64,000 bases of DNA, from contig JAQFVV010006270.1 of assembly GCA_028023455.1 (NCBI GenBank), positions 5,666,834 through 5,730,833 on the forward strand. The letters run 5' to 3'. The notes under the pieces were generated by a model, which was not told where the DNA came from, did no database searches, and worked only from the letters and a program-made list of their open reading frames with translations. The DNA is from Epiperipatus broadwayi. Its lineage: Eukaryota > Onychophora > Udeonychophora > Euonychophora > Peripatidae. The translations under genes and the position numbers were made by a program. Each line of letters starts with the position of its first letter. Within the stretch, counting starts at the first letter, position 1. Below, piece after piece: positions 11,461 through 21,920 of the stretch.

Positions 11461-12328
11461 TGTAATAAAAATTTGTCAAAATTTTGGATCTAATGATAAA
11501 AACAATATCCTTCATTGATAAACAGCCTTAAATATTCTGGTTCTGTTTGCATCAATATATCTTTGCAAAACTGCACTTTCATTGCTAATACTAATTAAAA
11601 ATAAGTATAGATATTGTTTATCAATGGAAACATTGAGAAAAAATATTTTACTTGATATTGTTTTTTTGTGTATCAGTATTCAAACACATCTATCACATTA
11701 AATTGTTATTAAAATCTCTTTTAATGTATCATTCAATTTTTGTTCTAATTATTATTAATGAGTTTTGTGTTTCATATTTTATAATCTTTGTAGTATTTAT
11801 ATTTCTTTAAGTATGTTGTATTATAATGAATATATAAATAAGAAAATTATTTAAATACACCAAATATAAATATCAAAAAATTGTATAGTAACAGCATATG
11901 TCTTTGTCTGTGAATGTTTCTAGATATTCCAGGAGCCATTATATCAAGGAATTTGAAAAGCCTGATCCATACTATTTTGAATGAAAATGTTGAATTAAAA
12001 AGTGCACAAATGGTGGAAAGAATTTCAATTTGAGTAGATTACATTGTAACATTATGAAATAAATTAAAAAATCTTTTACTAATGTGGATTAGTAAATGGC
12101 AGGTGATAATCATCGATGTAGCAATTCCTATATTTGTGAAAAAGTCATTTGTTTGAAGAATTTTTTGCTAAGTCTCTTAATACAAATGCTATTCTTGCAA
12201 AGCTAGTTTTTATCAGCAAAATAGATTCAAGAAAATAATTATTTTACATAGTGAATATGATTTTGTAAAGAAGAGGAAATTTTGAAAGCAGTGACTTATG
12301 AAATTTTATTAGCATATTTAAGTTTGTT
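11461..12328. other. AT-rich stretch, no gene assigned
   Basis: It may hold the last, most decayed part of the upstream hAT remnant, but no block is convincing. Nothing else was recognised. Confidence 0.35.
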
Positions 12329-12370
12329 CCAACTGACGAGTGCTAGTTTAGCATGAAATACATATATTGG
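12329..12370 (+). ncRNA. Hammerhead ribozyme, family 1 copy a
   Basis: Stem I is CCAA/TTGG. The core is CTGACGA, stem II GTGC/GCAT (a G-T wobble next to the core), loop TAGTTTA, then GAAA. Stem III is ATA/TAT and the cleavage triplet is ATA. All invariant core positions are kept (position 7 is free). Predicted weakly active to active. Confidence 0.8.
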
Positions 12371-12762
12371 TTATTATTTATCTTTTTGACATGTGGGTGA
12401 TCAAATGTGTCAGCAGTATGAGATAGCATGGATAGTTGATGGTCGTGTGAAAGCCTGAGTTCAAACTCCCTATATATTACATATCGGAGTGCAGGTATGA
12501 AAAAGCCTGTGCTGTAGAAAAAATTAATATATTAAAATATAGTGCTGTAAGGTCTGCCCATCTCTTGTATATGTATGTAAATGGATTAGGTCCTGTACAT
12601 GAGGGGTCAGAGTGACTTGAGCATTCCTCATCAGATTTTCAATGAAATGGATGGCTGAAGAGTTGTGAGTGGATTGAAGCCTGTCCATTAAAATATGAAG
12701 ATTGGCTATCTTAATATAAGCTGAGCATTGATTGGATATATATGTGGAGATGATAATGTGGA

Positions 12763-12804
12763 CCAACTGATGAGTGCTGGTTTAGCACAAAATATGTATA
12801 TTGG
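12763..12804 (+). ncRNA. Hammerhead ribozyme, family 1 copy b (G12 lost)
   Basis: Stem I ACCAA/TTGGT, core CTGATGA and a perfect stem II GTGC/GCAC are all present, but the GAAA box reads AAAA. G12 is the general base of hammerhead catalysis, so this copy should be inactive or very slow. The downstream stem III ATAT/GTAT-like stretch and TTGG are intact. Confidence 0.8.
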
Positions 12805-12975
12805 TGATTATTTATCTTTTTGACATTGTGTGATCAGGTGTGTCAGCGGTATGAGATAGCGTCGATAGTTGAGGGTCATTAGAAAGTCTGAGTTTAAACC
12901 TCTTTATATTACATATTGGAGTGTTGGTATGAAAAAGCCTGGACTGTAGAAAAAAATGCATATATTTTAATACTT

Positions 12976-13689
12976 TTTAAAATGAATTTTAATTTCCTTA
13001 AAATAACTGTTTAGAAAGTGCTGATAAGGTCGCTGCATAGGTAAGACGCACTTTTAAGTGAGACCAGCTCCAGTATCATGAAATAAAATTTGTAAATTAA
13101 AATAAAATTCACTAAAATTTTATTTAACAAATGATACAAAATTAGTAAAATATTAAAAAATTATAAATTCATTATTTACAGTGTTTATCTTTTTACTTCT
13201 CACTTTGGTGGTCACAAAATTTTAATTATATCAACAATATCATTTTCAACAGATATAGCTGATAAATCAGTTAGGTGTATAGATCGTAATTTTTAATTTG
13301 GAAAAACTTCTTTCTCTAAAAGTTATTAAAATAAGTAAATTTAAATAAATACACCATGGAACTTCTAAATTTGGAAAAGTCTCGATTTATTTTGATGTAT
13401 ACAATTCAAAACAGCATGAGTAACATAGTTTTTTATAAAATATGGTAAGAATTTCACGTCCTCGAGAACCACACATTCAATGTACCAACTGTCAAAATTT
13501 TTATTATTGAATAGTTTTACATTTATATTTATGCAATGCTTTAACTTGTTTATATCATGAATAAGTTTGAAGTCTTCACTATGTTGCTTTAACTGTACAA
13601 ATCTCTCAGTAATTGTAAGTTACAGTAGTAATAAAAATGGCAAAAAAAGAAGTTTAAAATGTTGTTTAACATCCTTTATCAATTCAGGT
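12976..13689. other. AT-rich stretch, no gene seen
   Basis: Short frames only; no recognised family. The frame at 13567-13752 runs into the R5 repeat. Confidence 0.4.
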
Positions 13690-13832
13690 CATAAGGGTTG
13701 TGATGATGCTGTTCTGGTTGTATTTTTGTATTGGATCATTTCCATCATCTAATATGTGTATTGAATGTCTTTAGAAAAATTTAACTTTATTTAAATATTC
13801 CAAATACATTCAACTGTTAGTAATAGCACATC
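13690..13832 (-). repeat. R5 dispersed repeat, inverted copy
   Basis: The reverse complement of the repeat at 15576-15690 and 32402-32563. Shared blocks include CATATTAGATG(A/T)TGGAAAT, TAAATAAAGTTAAATTTTTC and GATGTGCTATTACTAACAGT. With the 15576 copy it forms inverted flanks around the PLE remnant, as if it were its terminal repeat. Confidence 0.85.
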
Positions 13833-13964
13833 GATCTTCAAAGGATGTATTGTACTTTATTACAATGAAACAAATGGATAATGCTGATAATCTATCAATT
13901 TGGAATACATACATATATATATAAACAAAAAAAAAGACTTATAAATCCAAGAAATAATGTAATA

Positions 13965-13992
13965 TTTCAAACAGAGGACTGGTTTTCATCAG
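13965..13992 (-). other. Hammerhead-like motif beside PLE remnant
   Basis: The minus strand reads CTGATGA, then AAAC/GTTT as stem II around a 9-nt loop, then GAAA. The core is canonical, but no stem I partner or cleavage triplet can be placed within about 40 nt downstream. It lies on the 3' side of the Penelope-like coding remnant, where such elements carry their ribozyme. Partial or decayed. Confidence 0.5.
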
Positions 13993-14509
13993 AAAGAAAA
14001 AATATACAGTAAAATGGCGATATTCAAAAATTACAGATTTGATAAAAGATTATAAATTTAACAAAAAACGCCCTGATTGGTCACAAAATCTAACACAGAA
14101 TATCTACCCAACCAATGACTAAATTCAAACAAAAAAAAAAAAACTCCATTTCCTCCTAATCAAGCTTAAATTCTATTTAAATTGAAATAATAAATAAAAA
14201 ATCCAAAATTAATATATATATATGTGCATACATACAAAAATTAGACTGTGCTCACATACAAAAAATAGCTGTTCTCACATTAATATTCATTAAAAACTAA
14301 AATACTTATACATATTAATCAAAAATTATAGTTAGTGCAAAGTACAATAATTAATTATTTACCTTTATAACAATTAAACACAGATATTAAACATCCATAT
14401 AACCAATCTTTACATAAAAAAATCTCGTATAAGAAAATTCACATATAAAAATCATTTAGGAGACCAGGTAACCTAAAGATGTAATAGTTCCAATGTTTAA
14501 ATTCAATCC

Positions 14510-15110
14510 ATGTGAGTCTAAGATCTTGAATTAAAAAATAAAAAAACTCTCCGTTTGTTTCCCCTCCCTTGTAGAAGAAAAACCCTCCTGAAGAATTACT
14601 ACTCTTAAATCATCAATTGAATGATTTGGTAAATTAAAGTGTTTTGAAACCGGTCTATCTTCATTCTTATGCAAAATGTCAAATCTATGATTAGTCATTC
14701 TGACATGTAAACTATTTGCTGACTCATCTATATAGTGGCTTAAACATCACTCTATCAAATATATCAAATAAACACTTTTACATGTAACATAATTAGGAAT
14801 ATACCATTTAAAATTACAATTCCTAGTACTTAAGACCACTTTTGTCACAACAATATGTTTACATGTAAAATATCTTTTATCCTCACTTGGATAACATTCT
14901 TTTTCCTGTATAGAACTACTAATAAAATTTGTTTTGACAAGTATATCTCTAAGTGATCTATATTTTCGATATACAACCTTAGGTGGATCGGAAAAAATAG
15001 ATTTTAAATAATCTGTGGAGTGTAATATGTTAAAATGTTTCACCAATATATATATTAAACCAATGGATAAGTACACTGCACCAGGAGATCTCCCACCAGG
15101 ATTAAAAGGA
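14510..15110 (-). pseudogene. Penelope-like element: RT-linker and GIY-YIG remnant
   Basis: The 109-codon minus frame (14747-15076) reads HFNILHSTDYLKSIFSDPPK then VVYRKYRSLRDILVKTNF. This is the conserved linker between reverse transcriptase and endonuclease of Penelope-like elements. After a break it continues at 14510-14745 with YIDESANSLHVRMTNHRFDI, VSKHFNLPNHSIDDLRVV and an EGF..TRE stretch. Those match the GIY-YIG endonuclease region (Y-x-G-E-T, NHR, KHF...H, DL motifs), with the GET replaced by DES. The RT domain is missing and frames are broken, so the copy is 5'-truncated and dead. Inverted R5 repeats lie on both sides. Confidence 0.8.
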
Positions 15111-15575
15111 TATGGACATAATGAACAATTCTTACTTAGCTCAAGAAATTAATTTTTTTTTATTTGTATATTTTGCTTTATTATTCTTTGTTATTTTAAT
15201 ATGTTTATTTTATTAATTTTCGTTTTCAAATTTGGTAGCTTGTCTTTCCAGAAATGGGAGCATCCATTTTAATTATATAGGGGAAAATATTAAGCTGGAT
15301 AAATATTAATATTTAAATAAATTTAAATCTCTATTCCCCATCCAGGAGTTTGACAAAACTCATCTAAATGGGATGAGGCAAGATTTTGACTATTTCTAAC
15401 ATTAATCATATACAATACTGAACAAACAGAGTTATTGTTATTATTAATTAATATACTAAACGTAGTTATATATATTTTTTCTGTGAAAATGATTAATTAT
15501 CTAGAATGAATGACTTTCTTGGAGAAAAATAGCTCTCGAAACATTGCAGATACTAACCTGTTTGATGTGCTATTA
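15111..15575. other. Decayed sequence upstream of PLE remnant
   Basis: No coding block recognised. Near 15515-15550 a short stem (GAGA/TCTC) precedes GAAACATTG, another hammerhead-like half-motif without the CTGANGA core. Confidence 0.35.
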
Positions 15576-15690
15576 CTAACAGTCGAATGTATTTGGAATA
15601 TTTAAATAAAGTTAAATTTTTCTAAAGACATTCAATACACATATTAGATGATGGAAATAGTCCAATATAAAAATACAATTCAGGTCATAC
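15576..15690 (+). repeat. R5 dispersed repeat
   Basis: Begins GATGTGCTATTACTAACAG and runs to AATAGTCCAATATAAAAATA. Inverted relative to 13690-13832 and direct relative to 32402-32563. Confidence 0.85.
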
Positions 15691-16319
15691 TTTGTGTTCA
15701 AACATTTTTTCTTTTATATTTTTGGAAACCCAAAATTGATGTTCAGTTGATTTTCTACGTCTGTTACAAAAATAAATGTTTTCAAAATTTTAATCAGTCC
15801 TGAGATTTTTCCAAATCATTTGTAATAAATTTGAGATTTTCTGTAATTGTTTGTATATTAAATTCTGCATCATTTTTCTTAGAACATTTATAATACTTAC
15901 TATATCATTGAAAATAGGATTACAGCACACAAATTTGAACAAAATTTTGAAATTAAATGATCAGCCTGAAGTCTAAAAATTTTCGTATCATATTCTGCAA
16001 TATTTTTAAGAGCCCAACATATTTCTTTAATGTTATTTTTATGTGATATCACTGCTTCAATTTTATTTTTTCATCTAGTAGCAGAAAGAGGTTTTAAACT
16101 TAAATTTTAGTATATATTTTTTAGTATAGCCCACCATCTTACAGATAATGAAAAATAATTGTACAATTCCCACAGTTTCAAATGAAATTTTAGCTGAATC
16201 ATTAATATTAAATTTGATGAATATGCAGTACATACAATGAAAAAACTTAAAATCCATTTCTATAATCTTTTATTGAGATCCACTTTGGATAGTCCACATA
16301 AATCTGAAATATTAATATT

Positions 16320-16905
16320 AAATCACTAAACATTACATGATCACCATTTCTTATGCTTGCTCATAACTGTTATTAAAATAGGCAGGGATATTATGCACAA
16401 GCCTTCTGGCATCCATTGATTATTCTGAGTGGCATTACTATATGGAGAGTTTTGCCTGTTTTAATAACAGTTATAAGCAAGCATAAGAAATGGTGATCAT
16501 GTGATGTTTAGTGGCTTAATACCAATCCTGCCTAATAGGATTGTGGTGGCTATGGTTAGTAAAGAACCAAAGACACCAAAATGTGTGGGTACTGAACTGA
16601 GTTCAGACCTATATGACTATATAAGCTAATGAGCTTGGATTGAAAATATTATTGTTTTCAATTTTAGACTCATAGTTTTGTTGTTAAGTAGAGATAAAAG
16701 GTGGCTGCTGGAGGGTTGCATTAGATCCTAAGATCTAGGTGCAGCGCTCTCAGATCCAAAGCTCCTCACTGACAAAAGCCACAAGCTAGAAACTAGTCTG
16801 GGGATGGGCACTAGATAGGGATTTTATACACAAGCCTTCTGGCAAACATTGATTACTTTGGCTTGCACTGAGTAGCACTACTGTATGGAGAGTTCTGCCT
16901 GTTTT
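16320..16905 (+). mobile_element. Family 2 HHR element, dimeric copy with inverted 5' tail
   Basis: Flanked by AAATATTAATATT at 16307-16319 and 16906-16918 (13-bp target duplication). 16324-16512 is a palindrome of the element's left end. After it comes one full unit. The segment GCACAAGCCTTCTGGC...GTTTTGCCTGTTTTAA occurs at 16391-16463 and again at 16827-16905, about 436 bp apart in direct orientation. A 5'-truncated tandem with an inverted tail is typical of Penelope-type insertions. It interrupts the ZMYM-type hAT remnant. Confidence 0.85.
16764..16803 (+). ncRNA. Hammerhead ribozyme, family 2 (G8 lost)
   Basis: Stem I CCTCA/TGGGG, stem II with AAGC/GCTA, GAAA, stem III ACT/AGT and cleavage triplet GTC are kept. 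The core reads CTGACAA instead of CTGACGA. G8 supplies the general acid in hammerhead catalysis, so loss should abolish cleavage. Confidence 0.75.
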
Positions 16906-17856
16906 AAATATTAATATTCATTCATTTTTTAAAAATATATAATAAAGTCCAATAATTTTTGACTAGTAGTGTCAATTACAGATTGAAAACCCAAAAATAA
17001 TATTTCTGTGATATTTGTATCATTATTTTAATGAACAATTCTAATAACATTAAGTTAACTGTTATATATGCCTTCTGGGTAATATCAAGTATTAATGAGT
17101 AACATTTTTTAATTCTTTAACCATTTCTAAAAAATTATTTTATAGCTTCAAAAATAATATGACTTCATTTTGAATATGGTTACCTAAATAATGAGCAACA
17201 TTCTTTTTTGGGTGATGTTTGGATATGATGCAAATGATCTACCATAAGTGAATCAAATATAATGACAATTTTTATTAATTTCATAAAGTTACCGTTATCA
17301 TACTCAAAGAGATTTTTAAAAGAACTTCTGAAAACTAAACAGTCTTGATAAATATTGTATAGATTAATCATTTTACAACAGATTGCCAATATTTTTTCTA
17401 TTTCATATAATCTTTATTGAATTGAATTAACTGTACATTTTTTAATTATTGACATTTCAGTTCACTACATTTTGATCCATTTTTGATGGCACGGATCTTG
17501 ATCCTATTTTTTTAATATGTGACTCAGTTGTTTCCAGTCATTACAATTGTATTAATTAATAAGTTGCATATTACAATCTCTATATAATTTGCAATTATAA
17601 CAAAAAATTGAATTTTGTGATTCAGAAAAAACTAAATAACTTCTAGAAATTTTCTCTCCATTTGGTAAATAATGATAATAATTTGATTCTGAAAACTTCC
17701 GACCACACTTATCTTTAAAAAAAATAATCATCTAATAGAATTTTCAACTAAACAGTCTCTATATGAAATTTAATGTAAAATCACAAGTTTCACTTTTTGT
17801 CTTTAGAATCACAACTTTCTTCAGCTACTGGAATGTTATTAGGCTAGTTGTATCTT

Positions 17857-18259
17857 CACATCTTATGCTTGCTCATAACTGTTGTTAAAACAGGCAAAAC
17901 TCTCCATATAATAGTGCCACTCAGTGTAAGCCAGAGTAATCCTGCCTAATAGGATAGTGATGGCTATGGTTATTAAAGAACCAAAGTGAATGGGTACTGA
18001 ACTGAGTTCAGACCTATATGACTATATAAGCTACTGAGCTTGGATTGAAAATATTATTGTGCTTTCAATTTTAAACTCATAGTTTTGTAGTTAAGTAGAG
18101 ATAAAAGGTGGCTGCTAGAGGGTTGTTATGATCTAGGTAAAAGCCACAAGCTAAGAAACTAGTCTGGGGATATTGGATGAGTAGGCATTAGATAGGGATT
18201 TTATTACTCTGGCTTGCACTGAGTGGCACTAGTGTATGGAGAGTTTTGCCTGTTTTAAT
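17857..18259 (+). mobile_element. Family 2 HHR element with 12-bp target duplication
   Basis: TAGTTGTATCTT stands on both sides (17845-17856 and 18260-18271). The unit starts CACATCTTATGCTTGC, has the ACTGAACTGAGTTCAG internal palindrome near 17996, and ends GTTTTGCCTGTTTTAAT. The ribozyme region is partly deleted: the 5' core is missing and only AAGCCACAAGCTA, GAAA and CTAGTCTGGGG survive (about 18142-18180). Confidence 0.87.
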
Positions 18260-18271
18260 TAGTTGTATCTT

Positions 18272-19349
18272 GTTGTAAAATCTGTTCTTCACTGTTTTCC
18301 ATTGAAATATTAAAAATGTTCCAATTGCTTGCTAAGATACTTGCTTCTTCAAAACTATCTGCCTTTGTTCGATGTTAAATATTTCTTTAGTGATCCAACC
18401 AAATTTATATTCAACCTCTTCTCATAATTGTCTTTTCCTATTATGAACTCCAGATAATATCTTTGACATTCTGTTCCATATCTAGAGATTAAAGATTTAC
18501 ATTACATTTATGTTAACTCAAGAAATATTAAATTTTCATACTTACATTATTTTTTAGATAAATTTTTAAAAGCCACTTGCCTGCCTTGCACATTATTTTG
18601 TTTAATAATAGATTATGTTGGATAATTCTGAAAAAACAAAAACAAAACAAGCACTTGGTTTGGTTCGCTAACTAAAAAATTTTCTATGTACTTTCCCAAT
18701 GGAGTGGAATATTTGGAAGACATCTCACATGATTATTACAATCAACAGTGACATTAAGTGATATAATGAAATTTGTTATGAATTAAATATGTTGTTATGC
18801 AATATATTTTTTAAAAATAGTTTTTTTTACTAATTCTGTTTTCCTGTTAAATAGAGTATTACATAAAAAGGCAATCTGGAAGTGAGGAATCAAATATGGG
18901 AGAACCTTTAAAAGTTAAATCTGATATCAGATTAGATAGTGTTGTCACGATTAAATTTCTTATTAGGATATGATTATATACTTGAACATATTGACGGGGG
19001 GAAATGTCTCATGCGGATGAGTTAAATCAGTTAACTGCAATAACAACTCAATCAATAGACGTGACACATGCTTCGACATCTCTAAACGCTGGACTATTTA
19101 GTCCATTTGCATATGCTTTGCATACAACTTCTCCCGCCCCATTTTTTATTTTCGCAGCTCACAACACCGCTATGAATATGAGGTAAAGGACCTCGAAAGC
19201 GCTTAGCGTATATTAATTCCTGTATCTTATTATAGCTTCACATTCAAGCATGACATACGCTTAATTTGTTTTATAAATATAATAGATTTAGAAAAAAAAA
19301 GACACATCAGTAAGTCAATGTACTGATAATGTTGCTGGATTCCAGAAAT
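18272..19349. other. No gene seen
   Basis: AT-rich. The 60-codon frame at 19004-19186 is not recognised. The stretch could hold upstream parts of the Gypsy remnant that follows, but no motif supports it. Confidence 0.35.
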
Positions 19350-20380
19350 TAATTAAATGAATCTATCTCAGTTGACCAAACAGAAACCCAGTGCATCCAA
19401 CCTATTCCTGGATATACAGACTATAATACTCAATGGACAACAATGTTATCAGGGATCAAGAGTAATGAGTCCTCTAGATGGTCACTCTCAAGTGATAATA
19501 ATTTTGCATAGTGGTTATGCAGTGATCAATGCAGGCTGAATTCTATTTACTATGACCTACCTTAAATCCATCAACAAGTTTAAGACACAGTAATATTGGA
19601 ACTATAAAATAAGTCAAATATGTCAACAAAGAATAAAATAATTCAATGTTTTGATCCTGAAAATCCCTATTCAAAAAATTCATATTAATTATGCAGGTCT
19701 ACAAAGAAATAAACTGTTGTTAATAGTTATAGATGCATATTGCAAATAATTAGAGGTAATTAAATACCATTATTCCATGCTCTAGCAATCATTGAATCAC
19801 TTAGGAGACTATTTGCAACTCACAACCTACCTAAAACTACAGTGTCAGATAATGGCACAACCTTCATAGCTAGTTTATTCAAACACCAAGCAGAAAGATT
19901 GGTTCAAGAAATAAAAAGAGTTATAAAAACAGTTGGTACTTAGAACACCCACATAGGTAGAATGTTTTTTGCACAACATATTATTCCTCGCCCATTTACA
20001 GGCAGAATTTATAACTGAACTTTTATTTAACAGGGCTCTTACATCTAATCAATGCATAAAACAAGGATGAAATTTCTGAAATGTGAGTAGCTAATCAAGT
20101 ACTGTATGTTCAATAAAATTACCAAACTGGTTCCAGCAACAATTATAAATACAAAAAATCCATATACAGTAGTTGTCCAACCATAGATGGACACAACAAT
20201 TTAGGCAGAGATCAGTTAAAATCAGATTATGAAACCAGACCAGTGTAGAAACTACAGTTGATAATGATGATGAAACCAGGTCAGATATATAGAAATTAAA
20301 CATGATGGTGATAATGAAAAAATTAAATCTGATGATGAAACAAGAAAATAATCTAAGCATCCATTAGGCTATCTTAAAGT
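19350..20380 (+). pseudogene. Ty3/Gypsy integrase remnant
   Basis: At 19450-19540 the frame reads GSRVMSPLDGH then IIILHSGYAVINAG, matching the segment before the integrase zinc finger. At 19690-19920 it reads NYAGLQRNKLLLIVIDAYCK, IIESLRRLFATHNLPKT and TVSDNGTTFIA, with the two core catalytic Asp contexts (VIDAY and SDNGT) visible. 20090-20250 resembles the C-terminal region ahead of a DQL(K/R)S end: RDQLKS. Several stops break it. Integrase inserts retroelement DNA into chromosomes. This is a fragment with no LTRs, separate from the minus-strand Gypsy at 5890. Confidence 0.85.
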
Positions 20381-20798
20381 CTATGTATTCCAACGCTAAC
20401 TTTTGCCAAGAAGAGGAACATTGTAAACTCATCTTGAGCACTGTCAAATAATGTAGTGTCCAAACTAAAATGTTATCAAGATTGAAATGAAAGTAAAGTA
20501 CAATTGACTAATGAAAGTAAATAAACAGCCTATGGTATAAACAGGTCATTTATTTTCAGTAAGGAAGAGGATTTTGCTTATATTGGAGATTCTTTAGAGA
20601 AGATAGACAACTTCAGATGACAGTGACTTTGTTGTCTACTATTTGAAAGGACATAGTGAAGTATGCTCAAGCCTGGAGCAGAAAGCGGCTAACTACTAAC
20701 ATCATTGTATCTGCACATAAGTCAAGTCACACAAGGATTGGACATTTTAGGATAAAAAAGGGAAATCTTAGCAATCATTTCCAAGCACTATTTGTATT
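20381..20798. other. No gene seen
   Basis: Unrecognised sequence between the Gypsy fragment and a SINE; the short frame at 20656-20883 runs into the SINE antisense. Confidence 0.4.
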
Positions 20799-20906
20799 GT
20801 TTTTTTTTAAGCGTCATAGCATCGGCCGGGACGCGAACCCGCAACCTGGGCAACTGCCTGCAAGTGCAAGGCAGTCGCACTGACCTCTCGACCACCAATT
20901 GCCAAC
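20799..20906 (-). mobile_element. tRNA-derived SINE
   Basis: On the minus strand: box A TGGTCGAGAGG (20884-20894), a good anticodon-arm-like hairpin (ACTGCC/GGCAGT), box B GGTTCGCGTCC (20829-20839), then GGCCGATGCTATGACGC and a short A tail. It is better preserved than the related copy at 4921. The long loop and the tail argue against a working tRNA gene. Confidence 0.85.
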
Positions 20907-21060
20907 TTTAACTGAGGCTAACCTCAGTATTTATATTATATATAAAAAATTAAATAAATCCAACTTTCCTATTACTATTACAATGCTTCTTTTATTAAAA
21001 TTAAACATCCTTACAATTTTATAATTGTACTAATGCATATAGAATATATTTACTATATAT

Positions 21061-21457
21061 CAGGGGTCCCCAACCCTATGCCCGCGGGCACCATGGCGCC
21101 CGCAGACCATTTTACGTGTGCCCGCCGCTATTTGAACATGATAAAAAATTATTTATTTGATACAAATAAATTTAATTTTTAAAATTTCTTATAAATTATT
21201 GTATTATATTGTAATAAAATTGTAGGGCATATTATACTTTCACAGCGTAAAAATATAAACATTAATTATATGTTAAAATTTTATTTTTGAAATAAATATT
21301 TTTTGTACATTATGTGTATTATTAACAATATTCAATTATAAATTTACATTGAAAAAATAAATGATGCCCGCCATCTGGTCGAAAAAAATAAATGGTGCCC
21401 GCTACCTGGCCAGTATTATAGAATGTGCTCTTAGTGCCAAAAGGTTGGGGACCACTG
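21061..21457. mobile_element. Non-autonomous hAT element (397 bp)
   Basis: Termini are CAGGGGTCCCCAACC and GGTTGGGGACCACTG, with the perfect 8-bp target duplication CTATATAT (21053-21060 and 21458-21465). Subterminal GTGCCCGC/ATGGTGCCCGC repeats occur at both ends. The copy at 61201-61598 is the same family and highly similar throughout. No coding capacity. Confidence 0.96.
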
Positions 21458-21499
21458 CTATATATACTGCATCTTATTATTGTAAATACTTAAAGTAAA

Positions 21500-21920
21500 T
21501 ATATTAATATCATTTATGTTCTTTATTACTTTCACAATGCTTCATATAATTACAACCCACTATTGGAAATTTCAATTAACCCAGCAATCTTCTTCAGATA
21601 TAACAAACACGATACAAATACATGAATACAAATATACATGAAATATAACCAGCAATCTTCTGCAGAACTATAACAAACACGAAACAAATACATAAACATT
21701 CAGAACTATAACAAACACAATACAAATACATGAATATAAATATATATGAACATTGTAACAAACATAATACAAATTACACAAACATTACGTTCATGTATAT
21801 TTGCATTCAAGTATTTGCTATAATTCTGGAGATTGCTGGGGCAATCGAAACCGTCAATAGTGGGTTGTAATTATATGAAGCATTGTAAAAGTGATAACGA
21901 ATATGATATTAATATTATAT
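21500..21920. repeat. Foldback element with PLE-like half-motifs
   Basis: Arms (TTTCACAATGCTTCATATAA then TTACAACCCACTATTGG on the left, inverted on the right) enclose AACACAATACAAATACATGA-type short repeats. Inside each arm is a CTG(A/G)AGA...GATTGCTGGG...GAAA stretch, like those at 5857 and 58020. The sequence just right of the element (21903-21955) recurs at 26363-26420. Confidence 0.8.

Larger units (their letters stand above)
12329..12975 (+). mobile_element. Family 1 tandem HHR repeat (434-bp period)
   Basis: Two directly repeated units. The hammerhead at 12329 and the next at 12763 are 434 bp apart, and the sequence after each matches for about 190 bp (TTATTTATCTTTTTGACAT, TATGAGATAGC, GGTATGAAAAAGCCTG). 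The second unit is truncated. Tandem copies with a ribozyme in each are the layout of retrozymes and of Penelope-like pseudo-LTRs; cutting at both sites would free a 434-nt RNA. The rest of the monomer (12545-12762) recurs at 42877-43018. No credible open frame exists; the minus-strand 80-codon frame over 12524-12766 is not conserved in the other copy. Confidence 0.85.
15700..17760 (-). pseudogene. hAT transposase remnant (ZMYM/TTF zinc-finger type)
   Basis: Minus-strand reading, right to left. A TTF-type zinc-finger region (NGEKISRSYLVFSESQNSIF then CYNCKLY, with CNDWKQLSHILKK) lies at about 17480-17700. Next comes NLFEYDNGNFMKLIKIVIIF then DSLMVDHLHHIQ (17180-17389), which matches the 'NNGNFLKLIELLAKFDPVM..H' block. 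Then a degraded DCTPD region ends in IFLGFQSVIDTTSQKL near 16930-17000. After the Family 2 insertion (16320-16905) it resumes with VGIVQLFFIICKMVGYTKKY (16075-16257) and ICWALKNIAEY-like sequence. This is the order of zinc-finger-MYM/TTF-domain hAT transposases. Stops and frameshifts mean it is dead; terminal repeats were not found. Confidence 0.78.

Noticed and set aside
20821-20900. Functional tRNA gene
   Set aside because: Anticodon loop too long, acceptor stem not formed, followed by a SINE-like tail.
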